Of a stretch of DNA of 64,000 nt, positions 9,032-20,125 are shown piece after piece. The DNA is taken from assembly GCF_900142025.1 (NCBI RefSeq), contig NZ_FQZM01000006.1, forward strand, positions 1 through 64,000, given 5' to 3'. The notes under the pieces are model-generated. The model had not been told where the DNA came from and did no database searches. It worked only from the letters and a program-made list of their open reading frames with translations. This DNA is from Desulfofundulus thermosubterraneus DSM 16057 (lineage in GTDB: Bacteria > Bacillota > Desulfotomaculia > Desulfotomaculales > Desulfovirgulaceae). Numbering within the stretch: position 1 is the first letter of the stretch; the number at the start of each line of letters is the position of its first letter. The position numbers and the translations under genes are program-made.

Positions 9032-10420
9032 ATGAAAATGCTCATTGAAATGATGCCCGAACGGGCCGGGCACCTGGAATTGACGGGCCTGCCCGAGTGT
9101 GAGCGGCAGACCCTCCCCGGGGTGATCTCCCAGCGGGCCTGCATGCTTTACGGAGCCCGCTGGATGATAGCAGCTATCAGGGACGTGGTTCACCTTATCC
9201 ACGGGCCGGTGGGTTGTGCTTACTACAGTGAGACGGTGCGTAAAAAGAACTACAGGGTGTTTTCTACTGCCCTGGGTGAAAAGGAGATTGTCTTTGGTGC
9301 CGGGCAAAAACTGGAAGATGCCATCAGGGAAGCGGTAAGTTTGCGTCCCCGGTCTTCTGCCGTGCTGGTTTACACTACCTGCGCGGTAGGACTGATCGGT
9401 GAAGACGTGGAGGCAATCTGCAAACAGGCATCGGCTTCCCTGGGCCTGCCGGTGGTGCCGGTCAACTGTCCTGGTTTCGGCGGGGTGAGCCAGGGTAAAG
9501 GGCACGATGTCGCCGCGGCAGCCCTGCTTGAGCATTTTATCGGGCGTGGTCCGGCCGGGCCGCCCCTGGAAAATAGTGTGAACATACTTGGTGAGTTTGA
9601 CGTTCAGGGCGATTTAAAGGAAATTGAGCACCTATTGCAGCGTCTCGGTTTAAATATTATCTGTGCCGTGTCCGGCCGGGCAACGGTAGAAAATATGGCC
9701 CGGGCTCACCGGGCCAGGCTCAATATCGTCCACTGCGGGCGTACCGGGCGCTGGCTGGCCCAAAAGATGGAGGAGCGCTTCGGTATTCCCTGGCGGAAGG
9801 TTTCCTTTTTTGGTTTGGCCGAAACCGCGGCGGCACTGCAGGCCATTGCTGCTTTCTTTAACCGCCCGGGGGAGGCAGCGTGGGTAGAAAAGGAGGCAGA
9901 AGCTGCCAGGCAGAGGGCGCTTCCTTACCTGAGACGCCTGGCAGGCAGGCGGGTGGCCCTGTTTTTTGGCGCTTCACGTATGGGTTCCATGGCCAGGGCC
10001 TTTGGCGAACTGGGCATGGAGGTGGTTTTGTGCGGCTCCCAGTTCGGCTGTCAGGAAGATTATACCGAGTCCCGCCGCTGCCTGGGCCGGGGAACGCCAA
10101 TGATTGATGACGCCCACCAGCGGGAGCTGGAGGAGTTTTTACACCGGTACCGGCCGGACCTGCTGGTGGGGGGCACCAGGGAAAGGTTTATGGCCCATAA
10201 GATGGGAATACCCTTCCTGGTCTTTCCACAGGAAACAAGCCCTTATGCCGGCTTCAACGGTTTTGTGAACATGGCCCGGGAAGTGGCGGCCCTGGTGGGA
10301 GCCCCGGTGTGGCGGCTGGGTAACAGCGGGTTTTCGCGGAAGGAAGGCGAAGAAATGGTGGCCAAATACGTGCGGTATATGGAGAGGGGGATAAACGAAA
10401 ATGAGAGATCCAGCCTGTGA
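9032..10420 (+). CDS. nifE: Nitrogenase cofactor scaffold NifE
   Basis: 462 residues of the NifD/NifE family. Conserved cysteines sit in SQRACMLYGAR, HGPVGCAYYS and YTTCAVGLIGEDVEA, followed by NCPGFGGVSQGKGHD. Further blocks are NIVHCGRTGRWLA and, near the end, TSPYAGFNGFVNMARE. NifE with NifN forms the scaffold on which the NifB-cofactor matures to FeMo-cofactor. It is called NifE rather than NifD because it follows nifDK and lacks the NifD N-terminus. No nifN follows; the end overlaps nifB by 20 bases. A C-terminal extension after the core is weakly conserved. Confidence 0.88.
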   Translation: MKMLIEMMPERAGHLELTGLPECERQTLPGVISQRACMLYGARWMIAAIRDVVHLIHGPVGCAYYSETVRKKNYRVFSTALGEKEIVFGAGQKLEDAIREAVSLRPRSSAVLVYTTCAVGLIGEDVEAICKQASASLGLPVVPVNCPGFGGVSQGKGHDVAAAALLEHFIGRGPAGPPLENSVNILGEFDVQGDLKEIEHLLQRLGLNIICAVSGRATVENMARAHRARLNIVHCGRTGRWLAQKMEERFGIPWRKVSFFGLAETAAALQAIAAFFNRPGEAAWVEKEAEAARQRALPYLRRLAGRRVALFFGASRMGSMARAFGELGMEVVLCGSQFGCQEDYTESRRCLGRGTPMIDDAHQRELEEFLHRYRPDLLVGGTRERFMAHKMGIPFLVFPQETSPYAGFNGFVNMAREVAALVGAPVWRLGNSGFSRKEGEEMVAKYVRYMERGINENERSSL

Positions 10421-11216
10421 GGAGATAACCAGGGAACATCCCTGCTATAGTAAAGCCGCCGCCAGGTGGTTCGGGCGCGTACACCTGCCGGTGGCGCCGG
10501 ACTGCAACATAAAGTGTCGTTATTGTACCCGGCTCTATGATTGCGCCAATGAAAACCGCCCCGGCGTGACCAGCCGCCTGATGACTCCGGGGGAAGCCCT
10601 GCAATACGTGAAACGGGTAGTGGAAAGGGACGGGCGCATCCGGGTGGTAGGTGTTGCGGGTCCCGGGGAGCCCCTGGCCAACAAGGCCACCATGCATACC
10701 CTGCAACTGGTGCATCACCGTTTTCCGGAGCTGATAAAATGTATCAGTACCAACGGATTGTTGTTAACCGGAAGCCTGCCGGCGCTGCGGGAAGCAGGGG
10801 TGCGGGCGGTGACGGTGACGGTGAACGCTGTTTCACCGGCGGTAGGCAGCCGGATTTACGATTACGTATCTTACCGGGGGCAGGTATATAAAGGGACTGC
10901 CGGGGCGGAACTGCTGTGGCGGGCCCAGCATGCGGGCATCCGCCTGGCCCGGGAACTGGGCATGGTCGTTAAAGTAAACAGCGTGCTTATTCCCGGAGTC
11001 AATGACGTTCACCTGGAAGAGGTGGCCCGGGCGGTGAAGGCGGCCGGGGCGCATGTCATGAACATTATCCCCCTGATTCCCCAGGGGAAATTTGCCGGCT
11101 TGCTTCCACCGCCGCCGGAGCGGGTCAACCTGTTGCGTCAAAAGCTGTCTCCCATTATTGAGCAGATGACCCATTGCCGGCGCTGCCGGGCAGATGCAGC
11201 AGGACTGTTGACGTGA
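10401..11216 (+). CDS. nifB: FeMo-cofactor biosynthesis radical SAM protein NifB (short form)
   Basis: 271 residues. HPCYSKAAARWF is followed by the radical SAM motif CNIKCRYC (Cys35/39/42) and YDCANENRPGV, which is specific to NifB. VAGPGEPLAN binds SAM. Near the C-terminus CRRCRADAAG supplies further cluster cysteines. NifB makes NifB-co, the 8Fe core with its central carbide, for all nitrogenases. The C-terminal NifX-like domain of proteobacterial NifB is absent, as in archaeal and many clostridial proteins. ATG 10401 lies inside nifE, indicating coupling. Confidence 0.95.
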   Translation: MRDPACEEITREHPCYSKAAARWFGRVHLPVAPDCNIKCRYCTRLYDCANENRPGVTSRLMTPGEALQYVKRVVERDGRIRVVGVAGPGEPLANKATMHTLQLVHHRFPELIKCISTNGLLLTGSLPALREAGVRAVTVTVNAVSPAVGSRIYDYVSYRGQVYKGTAGAELLWRAQHAGIRLARELGMVVKVNSVLIPGVNDVHLEEVARAVKAAGAHVMNIIPLIPQGKFAGLLPPPPERVNLLRQKLSPIIEQMTHCRRCRADAAGLLT

Positions 11217-11285
11217 AGTTTCCGGGTCCCCCGCGGCAGGGTGAGTTCGCCCTGCCGACTTTCCACTCCTCAATTGGAGGTGACT

Positions 11286-12128
11286 ATGGTGGGAGTCCAG
11301 TTTGTGGATACGACCCTGAGGGACGGAGAACAGGCACCGGGGGTGGCTTTTAACCTGCAGGAAAAGGTGACCATCGCCAGGATGCTGGACCGCCTGGGGG
11401 TGGCCCAGATCGAGGCCGGTACACCGGCCATGGGGGAAGTGGAGCAGCAGGCCATTGCGGCCATTGTCCGGCTGGGTTTAAGGAGCCGGGTGAGCACCTG
11501 GAACAGGATGGTGCCGGCGGATATTCGTGCCTCCCTGGCCTGCGGAGTGCGGCACGTGCACATTTCCGCACCCGTTTCGGACATTCAAATTAAATATAAG
11601 CTGGGGCAGAACAGGCAGTGGGTGTTGCAGCGTTTAAAGCAGACCTGCCTTTACGCCGCAGAGTACGGGCTGCCGGTAACGGTGGGAGCGGAGGACGCCT
11701 CCCGGGCAGATCCGGAATTCGTACTGGAATTTGCCTTTCTGGCCCGGGAGCTGGGCGCTGAGCGGCTTCGGTACTGCGACACCGTGGGTATCCTGGACCC
11801 CTTCACCACCTTTGAACGCCTCGGCCGGCTGAAGGAGCGGGTAAATCTGGAGCTGGAATTCCACGGCCACAACGACTTCGGCCTGGCCACGGCCAACACC
11901 CTGGCGGCCATAAAGGCGGGCGTGGAGTGGGTGGATGTTACCGTCGGCGGGATGGGGGAAAGGGCGGGGAATACTTCCCTGGAGGAACTATACCGGGTAC
12001 TTACCAAACTTTACGGTCTGGGCCCGGGACTGAACACCCGTTATCTCCCCCTTCTGGGCCGCTTCGTGGCCCGGGCGGCCGGGCGGCCCTCCCCGGAATA
12101 CGGGGAAAAACAGGGATGTTACGCTTGA
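11286..12128 (+). CDS. nifV: Homocitrate synthase NifV-like protein (short)
   Basis: 280 residues of the DRE-TIM metallolyase superfamily. It shows VDTTLRDGEQAPG at the N-terminus, HISAPVSDIQIKYKL, ELEFHGHNDFGLATAN (metal-binding HxH) and VDVTVGGMGERAGN. It would condense acetyl-CoA with 2-oxoglutarate to homocitrate, the organic ligand of FeMo-cofactor. The start follows GGAGGTGACT. Most NifV proteins have about 375 residues. This one ends shortly after the barrel, so the C-terminal communication region is missing. Some clostridia encode NifV in two parts, but no second part follows here. Isopropylmalate or citramalate synthase activity is less likely given the operon. Confidence 0.85.
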   Translation: MVGVQFVDTTLRDGEQAPGVAFNLQEKVTIARMLDRLGVAQIEAGTPAMGEVEQQAIAAIVRLGLRSRVSTWNRMVPADIRASLACGVRHVHISAPVSDIQIKYKLGQNRQWVLQRLKQTCLYAAEYGLPVTVGAEDASRADPEFVLEFAFLARELGAERLRYCDTVGILDPFTTFERLGRLKERVNLELEFHGHNDFGLATANTLAAIKAGVEWVDVTVGGMGERAGNTSLEELYRVLTKLYGLGPGLNTRYLPLLGRFVARAAGRPSPEYGEKQGCYA

Positions 12129-12196
12129 AAACAGTATCCGGGTGGTAGATTTCCCTTCGCCGTGGTGCTAAAATAGTCGGAAAAGGGCAAAGGCGC

Positions 12197-12231
12197 TCTT
12201 TCCCGCTTCTTTCAACGAAGAAAGATTTTTT
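12197..12231 (+). terminator. Terminator after the nif operon
   Basis: Stem TCTTTC/GAAAGA with an inner TTC/GAA pairing, followed by a run of six T. It sits between nifV and the chemoreceptor gene. Confidence 0.6.
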
Positions 12232-12257
12232 ATGATCAGAGAAAGGGGCAGGAGGGA

Positions 12258-13766
12258 ATGGAGAAGAAGACGGGATCTGCGGTGACGCGCTTTGTCCTTC
12301 CGGTTATCTTTGGCGGGTTGGCCGGCATCATTCCGGGCTGGTGGTGGCCGCTTCCGGTGGCCGTACCGGCCGGCACATTTCTGGGGGCACTGGTGGCTAC
12401 GGCAGTGGTTACTTCTAATTGCAGGCGGGAAAACAGGAGGTTATTAGGCAAACTAGCGGCCGGGATCAAAAGCCGCCGGGCCGGTAAAGAGGCGGAAGTG
12501 GATCTTCCGGCTGTACATGATTTATGGCAGGAGATAAAGGAGCAAGTGGACAGGGCACGCATCCTGTCCAGGGATTACCGGGTGACGGCGGAACAGGTTT
12601 CCGCCGCCGTGGAACAGATGTCCCTGGTCAGCCGGAACGCCCGGCAGGCCGTGGCAACCTTTCAAAAACTGCAGGAGGCCGCCATGGCCATCTCCGGACT
12701 CGGTCAGGAACTGGGCCGGGAGGCGGAGGCAAACCGGCGGCTGGTGGAAAAGTGCCGGGAAGTGCTCCAAAGGGTGCTGGAGGCCATCAACCGCATCCGT
12801 TCCGATTCCTCCCGGGTGGCCGGCGAGATCGGCACGTTGAGCCAGGCCGTGAACCAGGTGGACGAAATTGTGGCCAGCATCGGGCAGATATCCCAGCACA
12901 CCCGGCTCCTTTCCCTGAACGCCGCCATAGAAGCGGCCCGGGCCGGCGAGCACGGCCGGGGTTTTACCATTGTGGCCGGAGAGGTGAAAAAGCTATCCGA
13001 CCGTACCCAGCAGGCCGTGGAAAGGACCGGTGCCATCCTGGAAGGGATTAAAGAAAAGGTGGTCCAGGTGGCTCTCCAGATTAGGGCCGGAGAAGAGGGG
13101 ATTGCGGCCGGTGTGGAGGAAGCCGGGCACATCAGGGAGAGCATTGCCGACATTGAGCGGGGTGTGGCCGGTATGAGCCGGCGGGTCGGGGAGGCTTACC
13201 AGGAAATCGATAGTTACCTGCAGCAAATGGGTGCTGCGGTGGAGGTGCTGGAAAATAGTTTTGCCAGCATTCAGAATGTAGGCGAGCTGCTGGCCGGGGT
13301 GGCCGCACTGGTGGAGAAAAACGCGGCTGCCGGCGACCCGGAAGAAGAGGCTGGTAAGCTGAATGAATCGGAAAAAATGCACATGGAACAGGTGATGGAA
13401 GCTTTGCGGGAACTGGCCGCCCGCCCGGAGATACAGACCCTGGACCCGGCGGCTCACGGCGCCCTCCTGCAGGACTGGCTGGCCCGGCAGACCGGTATTG
13501 AAGCGGTTTATTCCAACCGCAGCGACGGCACCTTTATTTTCTCCCAGCCGCCGGCCGCCCTGGCCAACGCGCGTATCCGCCCCTGGTGGCAAAAGGCCAT
13601 GGCGGGGGAGGAATACTTTTCTCCGGTTTATATTTCGGCCATCACCCGGCAGCCCTGCCGGACCCTGTCTTTGCCCATACGGGATGAGGCGGGTCAGATT
13701 ATAGGGGTGCTGGCTGCGGATATCACCTTAAACAGTCAGTGGGATGGCTGCATGGAAATTAAATGA
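12258..13766 (+). CDS. Chemoreceptor-like protein with C-terminal sensor region
   Basis: 502 residues. Two N-terminal hydrophobic segments (about 10-55) are followed by a helical linker. The methyl-accepting signalling domain has the hairpin tip [26 protein letters not shown] and spans about 100-360. After it comes a further ~130 residues ([21 protein letters not shown] to [23 protein letters not shown]) with the look of a Cache/PDC sensor fold. This order, signalling domain before sensor domain, is the reverse of ordinary receptors and would place the sensor in the cytoplasm. The ligand is unknown. It follows the nif terminator, so a nif link is only positional. Confidence 0.85.
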   Translation: MEKKTGSAVTRFVLPVIFGGLAGIIPGWWWPLPVAVPAGTFLGALVATAVVTSNCRRENRRLLGKLAAGIKSRRAGKEAEVDLPAVHDLWQEIKEQVDRARILSRDYRVTAEQVSAAVEQMSLVSRNARQAVATFQKLQEAAMAISGLGQELGREAEANRRLVEKCREVLQRVLEAINRIRSDSSRVAGEIGTLSQAVNQVDEIVASIGQISQHTRLLSLNAAIEAARAGEHGRGFTIVAGEVKKLSDRTQQAVERTGAILEGIKEKVVQVALQIRAGEEGIAAGVEEAGHIRESIADIERGVAGMSRRVGEAYQEIDSYLQQMGAAVEVLENSFASIQNVGELLAGVAALVEKNAAAGDPEEEAGKLNESEKMHMEQVMEALRELAARPEIQTLDPAAHGALLQDWLARQTGIEAVYSNRSDGTFIFSQPPAALANARIRPWWQKAMAGEEYFSPVYISAITRQPCRTLSLPIRDEAGQIIGVLAADITLNSQWDGCMEIK

Positions 13767-13823
13767 ACCCCGCCCTGAGGGGGGAATGTCTTGCAGGGAT
13801 GAGAATTCTTGTGCGGATTAACA

Positions 13824-14141
13824 TTAAAGCATTTGTACAAGTAGCTCTGCCACCTCTATTTTAAGCCCGTCGAGAAGAGCGGAGGTCACCACCCCCTGGC
13901 GCCTCACTTGCTGGTGCAGTGTGAACCAGCCATCCTTGTTCAGGTATATTTCCACCGTTTCATCTTCCGGGTCCACGATCCAGTATTCTTTTACCCCGTA
14001 TCTTTCGTCTATATTTTCCCTTCCAACGTCAATAGCACTTGCCGAAACAGCTAACCCTGCTGTACTTCTATTATAACTGTAGTTTCCTGATCTTGCGTAG
14101 TACCCACCCGGCCTTGCAGGGCGCTTTTGTTTTTGATACAA
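13824..14141 (-). pseudogene. Uma2-family (DUF820) endonuclease remnant
   Basis: The conserved C-terminal half of a Uma2 protein is readable (DVGRENIDERYGVKEYWIVDPEDETVEIY, then VVTSALLDGLKIEVAELL). The N-terminal half, about 80-100 residues with the PD-(D/E)xK core, is missing. The first ~35 residues of the open frame do not resemble the family, so the frame probably begins in unrelated sequence. It runs opposite to its neighbours and overlaps the nadE upstream region. Degenerate, probably inactive. Confidence 0.65.
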
Positions 14142-14240
14142 TACGGGCAGGAAAACAGTCAGGGCAATGAGGCCCCGGCCATACGCTTTTTGAGCGGAGG
14201 GCGGGGTTTTATTATGGCCACAGAAAGAGGGTTCGGTCCA

Positions 14241-15959
14241 ATGCGCATAGCCCTGGCCCAGTTGAATCCCACCATCGGGGACATCGGCGGCAACACGGGT
14301 AAAATGAGGAAGGTCGTGGAGGCGGTTCGCCGGGCCGGTGCGGATCTGGTGATCTTTCCGGAGCTGGCGGTGACGGGCTACCCGCCCCGGGACCTTCTCT
14401 GCCGGAGGGACTTTCTGCGCCGGGTGGAAGAAGCCCTGCGGGAAGAGGTGGCCCCTTTGAGCCGGGGACCGGCCCTTCTGGTGGGCGCACCGGTCCAGGG
14501 GGAAGGGGAATTTCTTTACAATGCCGCGCTGCTCTATACAGGAGGAAGTTTATGCTTCCGGCAGGACAAGAGCCTGCTTCCCAACTACGATGTCTTTGAC
14601 GAAAGCCGGTATTTCAGGCCTGCCCGGGAAAGGGCTCCGGTGCGGCTGGGGGATTTTAACCTTGGCCTGACCATCTGCGAAGACATCTGGAACGACAAGG
14701 ACTATTGGAACCGCCGGCTTTATGAAATAGACCCCGTGGAAGAGCTGGTGGCCAAAGGGGCGGACCTGATCATAAACCTGTCGGCCTCCCCATATCATTA
14801 CGGCAAGATCGGCCTGCGGGTGGACATGATCCGGAGCATTGCCAGAAAATACGGCCGCCCCCTTATTTATGCCAACCAGGTGGGGGGCAACGACGAACTG
14901 ATCTTTGACGGTTCCAGCCTGGCCGTGAACCCCTCCGGCCAGGTGGCCTGCCTGGCGGCCGGTTTTGAGGAAGACGTGGTCCTGCTGGAAGTAGCAAGAA
15001 CAGACGCCATGGGGGTGCTGGTGAGGGCGATGGGAAGGCTCCGCTGCCCTGCCGGAGAACCAGTGGATGCCGCTCCGCAGCTTTACCCCTGTCTGGAGGT
15101 TTCCCCCGGACACCTGCCCGGGGAAGACATCGGCTACGTTTACCGGGCGCTCGTGCTGGGTATTGCCGATTACCTGCGCAAGACCGGCTTTCGTAAGGCC
15201 CTGGTGGGGTTAAGCGGGGGCATTGATTCCTCCGTCACTGCCGCTCTGGCTGCCGCGGCCCTGGGACCGGAGAACGTGCTGGGGGTTTCTATGCCCTCCC
15301 GCTACTCCTCTCCCGGCAGCCGTTTCGATGCCCGGAAACTGGCGGAAAACCTGGGCATTGCCTTCCGGGAAGTGCCCATCGAAAGAATGTTCAGTGCCTT
15401 TCTGGAATCCATGAATCAGGGTGGCGACCCGTGCGGAGACCTGGCGGAGGAGAACATCCAGGCCCGCATCCGGGGCAATATCCTCATGTTCATTTCCAAC
15501 CGGGAGGGCTACCTTGTCCTTACCACCGGCAACAAGTCCGAGATGGCTGTAGGCTACTGCACCCTCTACGGCGACATGTCCGGAGGGCTGGCAGTGCTGG
15601 CCGATGTGTCCAAGGTGATGGTTTACCAGCTGGCCCGCTATATTAACCGGGAGCGAGAAATCATTCCCCACAGTGTGCTGGTTAAGCCCCCTTCGGCAGA
15701 GTTGAAACCGGGCCAGGTGGACCAGGACTCCCTTCCCCCCTACGAGGTGCTGGATGCCATCCTGCAGGCATACATCGAAGAGGAGAAGTCGGCTGATGAA
15801 ATTGCCGCCCGGGGTTTTGACCCGGAGCTGGTCAGGGAAGTAATTCGCAAGGTGGACCGGGCCGAATACAAGCGCCGCCAGGCTGCGCCGGGCCTGCGGG
15901 TGACCTCCAGGGCTTTTGGTATGGGCCGGCGTATGCCCGTTGCCTGGCGGGCGGGGTAG
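14241..15959 (+). CDS. nadE: Glutamine-dependent NAD+ synthetase
   Basis: 572 residues in two domains. The N-terminal nitrilase-type glutaminase (MRIALAQLNPTIGDIGGN; catalytic Glu in FPELAVTGYPPRDL, Lys in KSLLPNYDVFDESRYF, Cys in LTICEDIW) releases ammonia from glutamine. The C-terminal synthetase has the PP-loop VGLSGGIDSSVTAALA and TTGNKSEMAVGYCTLYGD. It amidates deamido-NAD to NAD. Start ATG 14241 (AGAGGG 9 bases upstream) gives the usual N-terminus. ATG 14214 with a GGAGGG upstream is a real alternative adding 9 residues. Confidence 0.94.
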   Translation: MRIALAQLNPTIGDIGGNTGKMRKVVEAVRRAGADLVIFPELAVTGYPPRDLLCRRDFLRRVEEALREEVAPLSRGPALLVGAPVQGEGEFLYNAALLYTGGSLCFRQDKSLLPNYDVFDESRYFRPARERAPVRLGDFNLGLTICEDIWNDKDYWNRRLYEIDPVEELVAKGADLIINLSASPYHYGKIGLRVDMIRSIARKYGRPLIYANQVGGNDELIFDGSSLAVNPSGQVACLAAGFEEDVVLLEVARTDAMGVLVRAMGRLRCPAGEPVDAAPQLYPCLEVSPGHLPGEDIGYVYRALVLGIADYLRKTGFRKALVGLSGGIDSSVTAALAAAALGPENVLGVSMPSRYSSPGSRFDARKLAENLGIAFREVPIERMFSAFLESMNQGGDPCGDLAEENIQARIRGNILMFISNREGYLVLTTGNKSEMAVGYCTLYGDMSGGLAVLADVSKVMVYQLARYINREREIIPHSVLVKPPSAELKPGQVDQDSLPPYEVLDAILQAYIEEEKSADEIAARGFDPELVREVIRKVDRAEYKRRQAAPGLRVTSRAFGMGRRMPVAWRAG

Positions 15960-15997
15960 ATTTCGCCGGTACTATACGCCAGACTGGATGGTAACCC

Positions 15998-16026
15998 TTG
16001 ACATTAGGGGTTGAATATGTTAGTAT
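15998..16026 (+). promoter_or_regulatory. Promoter of the cold-shock gene
   Basis: TTGACA 15998-16003, 17-base spacer, TAGTAT 16021-16026. Predicted start near 16033 leaves a ~48-base 5' leader before the csp start. Confidence 0.75.
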
Positions 16027-16080
16027 TCACCTGCGTGTGTGTGCAAGCACCCACGGGATTTTATGCTAGGAGGAATGTTC

Positions 16081-16278
16081 ATGCAAGGAAAAGTCAAGTG
16101 GTTCAGCGCCGAGAAGGGTTACGGCTTCATCGAGATGGAGGACGGCAAGGATGTCTTTGTCCACTTCTCGGCCATCCAGGAAGAAGGGTTCAAAACCCTG
16201 AACGAAGGTCAGCTCGTGGAGTTTGATATCGTCGAGGGTGCCCGTGGGCCTCAGGCGGCCAATGTGGTAAAGTTATAA
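16081..16278 (+). CDS. csp: Cold-shock protein (CspA family)
   Basis: 65 residues, the full length of a cold-shock domain. It begins [18 protein letters not shown], with RNP1 KGYGFI and RNP2 VFVHF, the aromatic faces that bind single-stranded RNA and DNA. It acts as an RNA chaperone. Start ATG 16081 follows AGGAGG. Own promoter and own terminator make it a single-gene unit. Confidence 0.96.
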   Translation: MQGKVKWFSAEKGYGFIEMEDGKDVFVHFSAIQEEGFKTLNEGQLVEFDIVEGARGPQAANVVKL

Positions 16279-16288
16279 GTTAGGGAGC

Positions 16289-16319
16289 AAAACCCCGGCC
16301 TGCTGGGCTGGGGTTTTTG
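16289..16319 (+). terminator. Terminator after csp
   Basis: AAAACCCC pairs with GGGGTTTT, with partial GGCC/GGCT pairing inside, ending in a T run. Eleven bases past the csp stop. Confidence 0.85.
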
Positions 16320-16404
16320 GCATTTTTGCCAGGCGACAGGCAGGAATTCCGGCTATTTTCGGGAATAATATTAATACCAGGGACCAGAAAGGAGAGGGTG
16401 CCAG

Positions 16405-16926
16405 ATGAAAGTACAGGTACGGGGCAGAAACGTGGAAGTAACCAATGCCTTGAAGGAGTATGTGGAAAAGCGCCTGGGCAAGCTGGTGAAATATCTGGAT
16501 CTGATTGAAGAGGCGCAGGTAACCCTCACCGTGGAAAAGGATTCCCACCGGGTGGAAGTAACCATTCCCATCAACGGTATTATTCTGCGGGGCGAGGAAA
16601 ACACGGGCGACATGTACGCTTCCATCGATCTGGTGGTGGAAAAGCTGGAAAAACAAATCGAGCGCTATAAGGGTAAGCTGTACCGCCGCCTGGGCCGCCA
16701 GAACACGGAGGTGAAAGCCGGGGACAATAAAAAGGAGGAAGACGGCCCCCAGATTGTACGCACCAAGCGGTTTGCCATGAAGCCCATGTCGGTTGACGAA
16801 GCGGTCATGCAGATGAACCTTCTGGGGCACAGCTTCTTTGTCTTTTCCAACGCGGATACGGAAAAAGTCAACGTGGTGTACCGGCGCAAGGACGGCAACT
16901 ACGGCCTGATCGAGCCCGAATTTTGA
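16405..16926 (+). CDS. hpf: Ribosome hibernation promoting factor, long form
   Basis: 173 residues. The N-terminal S30AE domain (MKVQVRGRNVEVTNALKEYVEKRLGKL, about 1-100) sits in the mRNA/tRNA channel of the ribosome. A charged linker follows, then a C-terminal dimerisation domain (RTKRFAMKPMSVDEAVMQMNLLGHSFFVF, with NVVYRRKDGNYGLIEPEF) that joins two ribosomes into inactive 100S particles. This long form is normal in Firmicutes. It lies directly upstream of secA, a common arrangement. Confidence 0.95.
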   Translation: MKVQVRGRNVEVTNALKEYVEKRLGKLVKYLDLIEEAQVTLTVEKDSHRVEVTIPINGIILRGEENTGDMYASIDLVVEKLEKQIERYKGKLYRRLGRQNTEVKAGDNKKEEDGPQIVRTKRFAMKPMSVDEAVMQMNLLGHSFFVFSNADTEKVNVVYRRKDGNYGLIEPEF

Positions 16927-16965
16927 AGGTTTATCCTCTAGAAATCCGCTGGCAGCCGTCTGTAC

Positions 16966-16994
16966 TTGAAACGATCCCCGGCGGGTGCTACAAT
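16966..16994 (+). promoter_or_regulatory. Promoter of secA
   Basis: TTGAAA 16966-16971, 17-base spacer, TACAAT 16989-16994. Start predicted near 17001, giving a ~60-base leader with a strong hairpin. Confidence 0.75.
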
Positions 16995-17014
16995 AAATAC
17001 CGGAGTTATTTTGG

Positions 17015-17039
17015 AAGAGGAACCTGTACGGTTCCTCTT
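17015..17039 (+). promoter_or_regulatory. Hairpin in the secA leader
   Basis: A perfect 10-bp stem AAGAGGAACC/GGTTCCTCTT with loop TGTAC, ending 20 bases before the secA start. Only a weak T run (TATTTA) follows, so it may be a leader structure rather than a terminator for hpf. Confidence 0.55.
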
Positions 17040-17059
17040 ATTTACGAAGGGTGATTTTT

Positions 17060-19699
<2,640 letters not shown>

Positions 19700-19730
19700 A
19701 GTCATCGTAAGTATTCAGTTCCGCTAGGGG

Positions 19731-20070
19731 GGTGCGGCGCTGTCCGGAGCGAACGACTTGCGAAGCGCCGGTAACAGCACCCGGTGAAGCGAGGTTGCCG
19801 GCTCGGCTCTCGAGGACGCCAAATGACAGCAAATGAAAAAACACCTGCCAGTGACACATCGGTCAGTTTAATTATGATCGAGAGACAACAATATCGATGG
19901 TAATCCGCAGAGAGCCAGAGCCGGCCCGAAGCGAGTATGGCAGCGGCAGCGATTGTTTTAGGTAAGGCAAGCTTTTTCCGATGCCGCTGCGGCGAGAATT
20001 GTTTGCTTATGCGATAGATACTTTTTTTGTCGGCGCGGAGCACTGGAGTGAGCGGGGACAGCGCCGCACC
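19731..20070. repeat. Intergenic element bounded by 15-bp inverted repeats
   Basis: GGTGCGGCGCTGTCC at 19731-19745 is exactly inverted at 20056-20070, and a few further bases also match. Inside is another inverted pair (GCAGCGGCA near 19942 and TGCCGCTGC near 19982). No open frame here resembles a protein. The whole secA-prfB gap (19700-20125) is taken up by this element. It looks like a MITE-like non-autonomous repeat, and its right end resembles repeats at 22020 and 60790. Confidence 0.5.
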
Positions 20071-20125
20071 CAACCGGGTTTACCGAATGTTTACAAGTCA
20101 TCAAACAACAAGAGGTGAACAGGTT

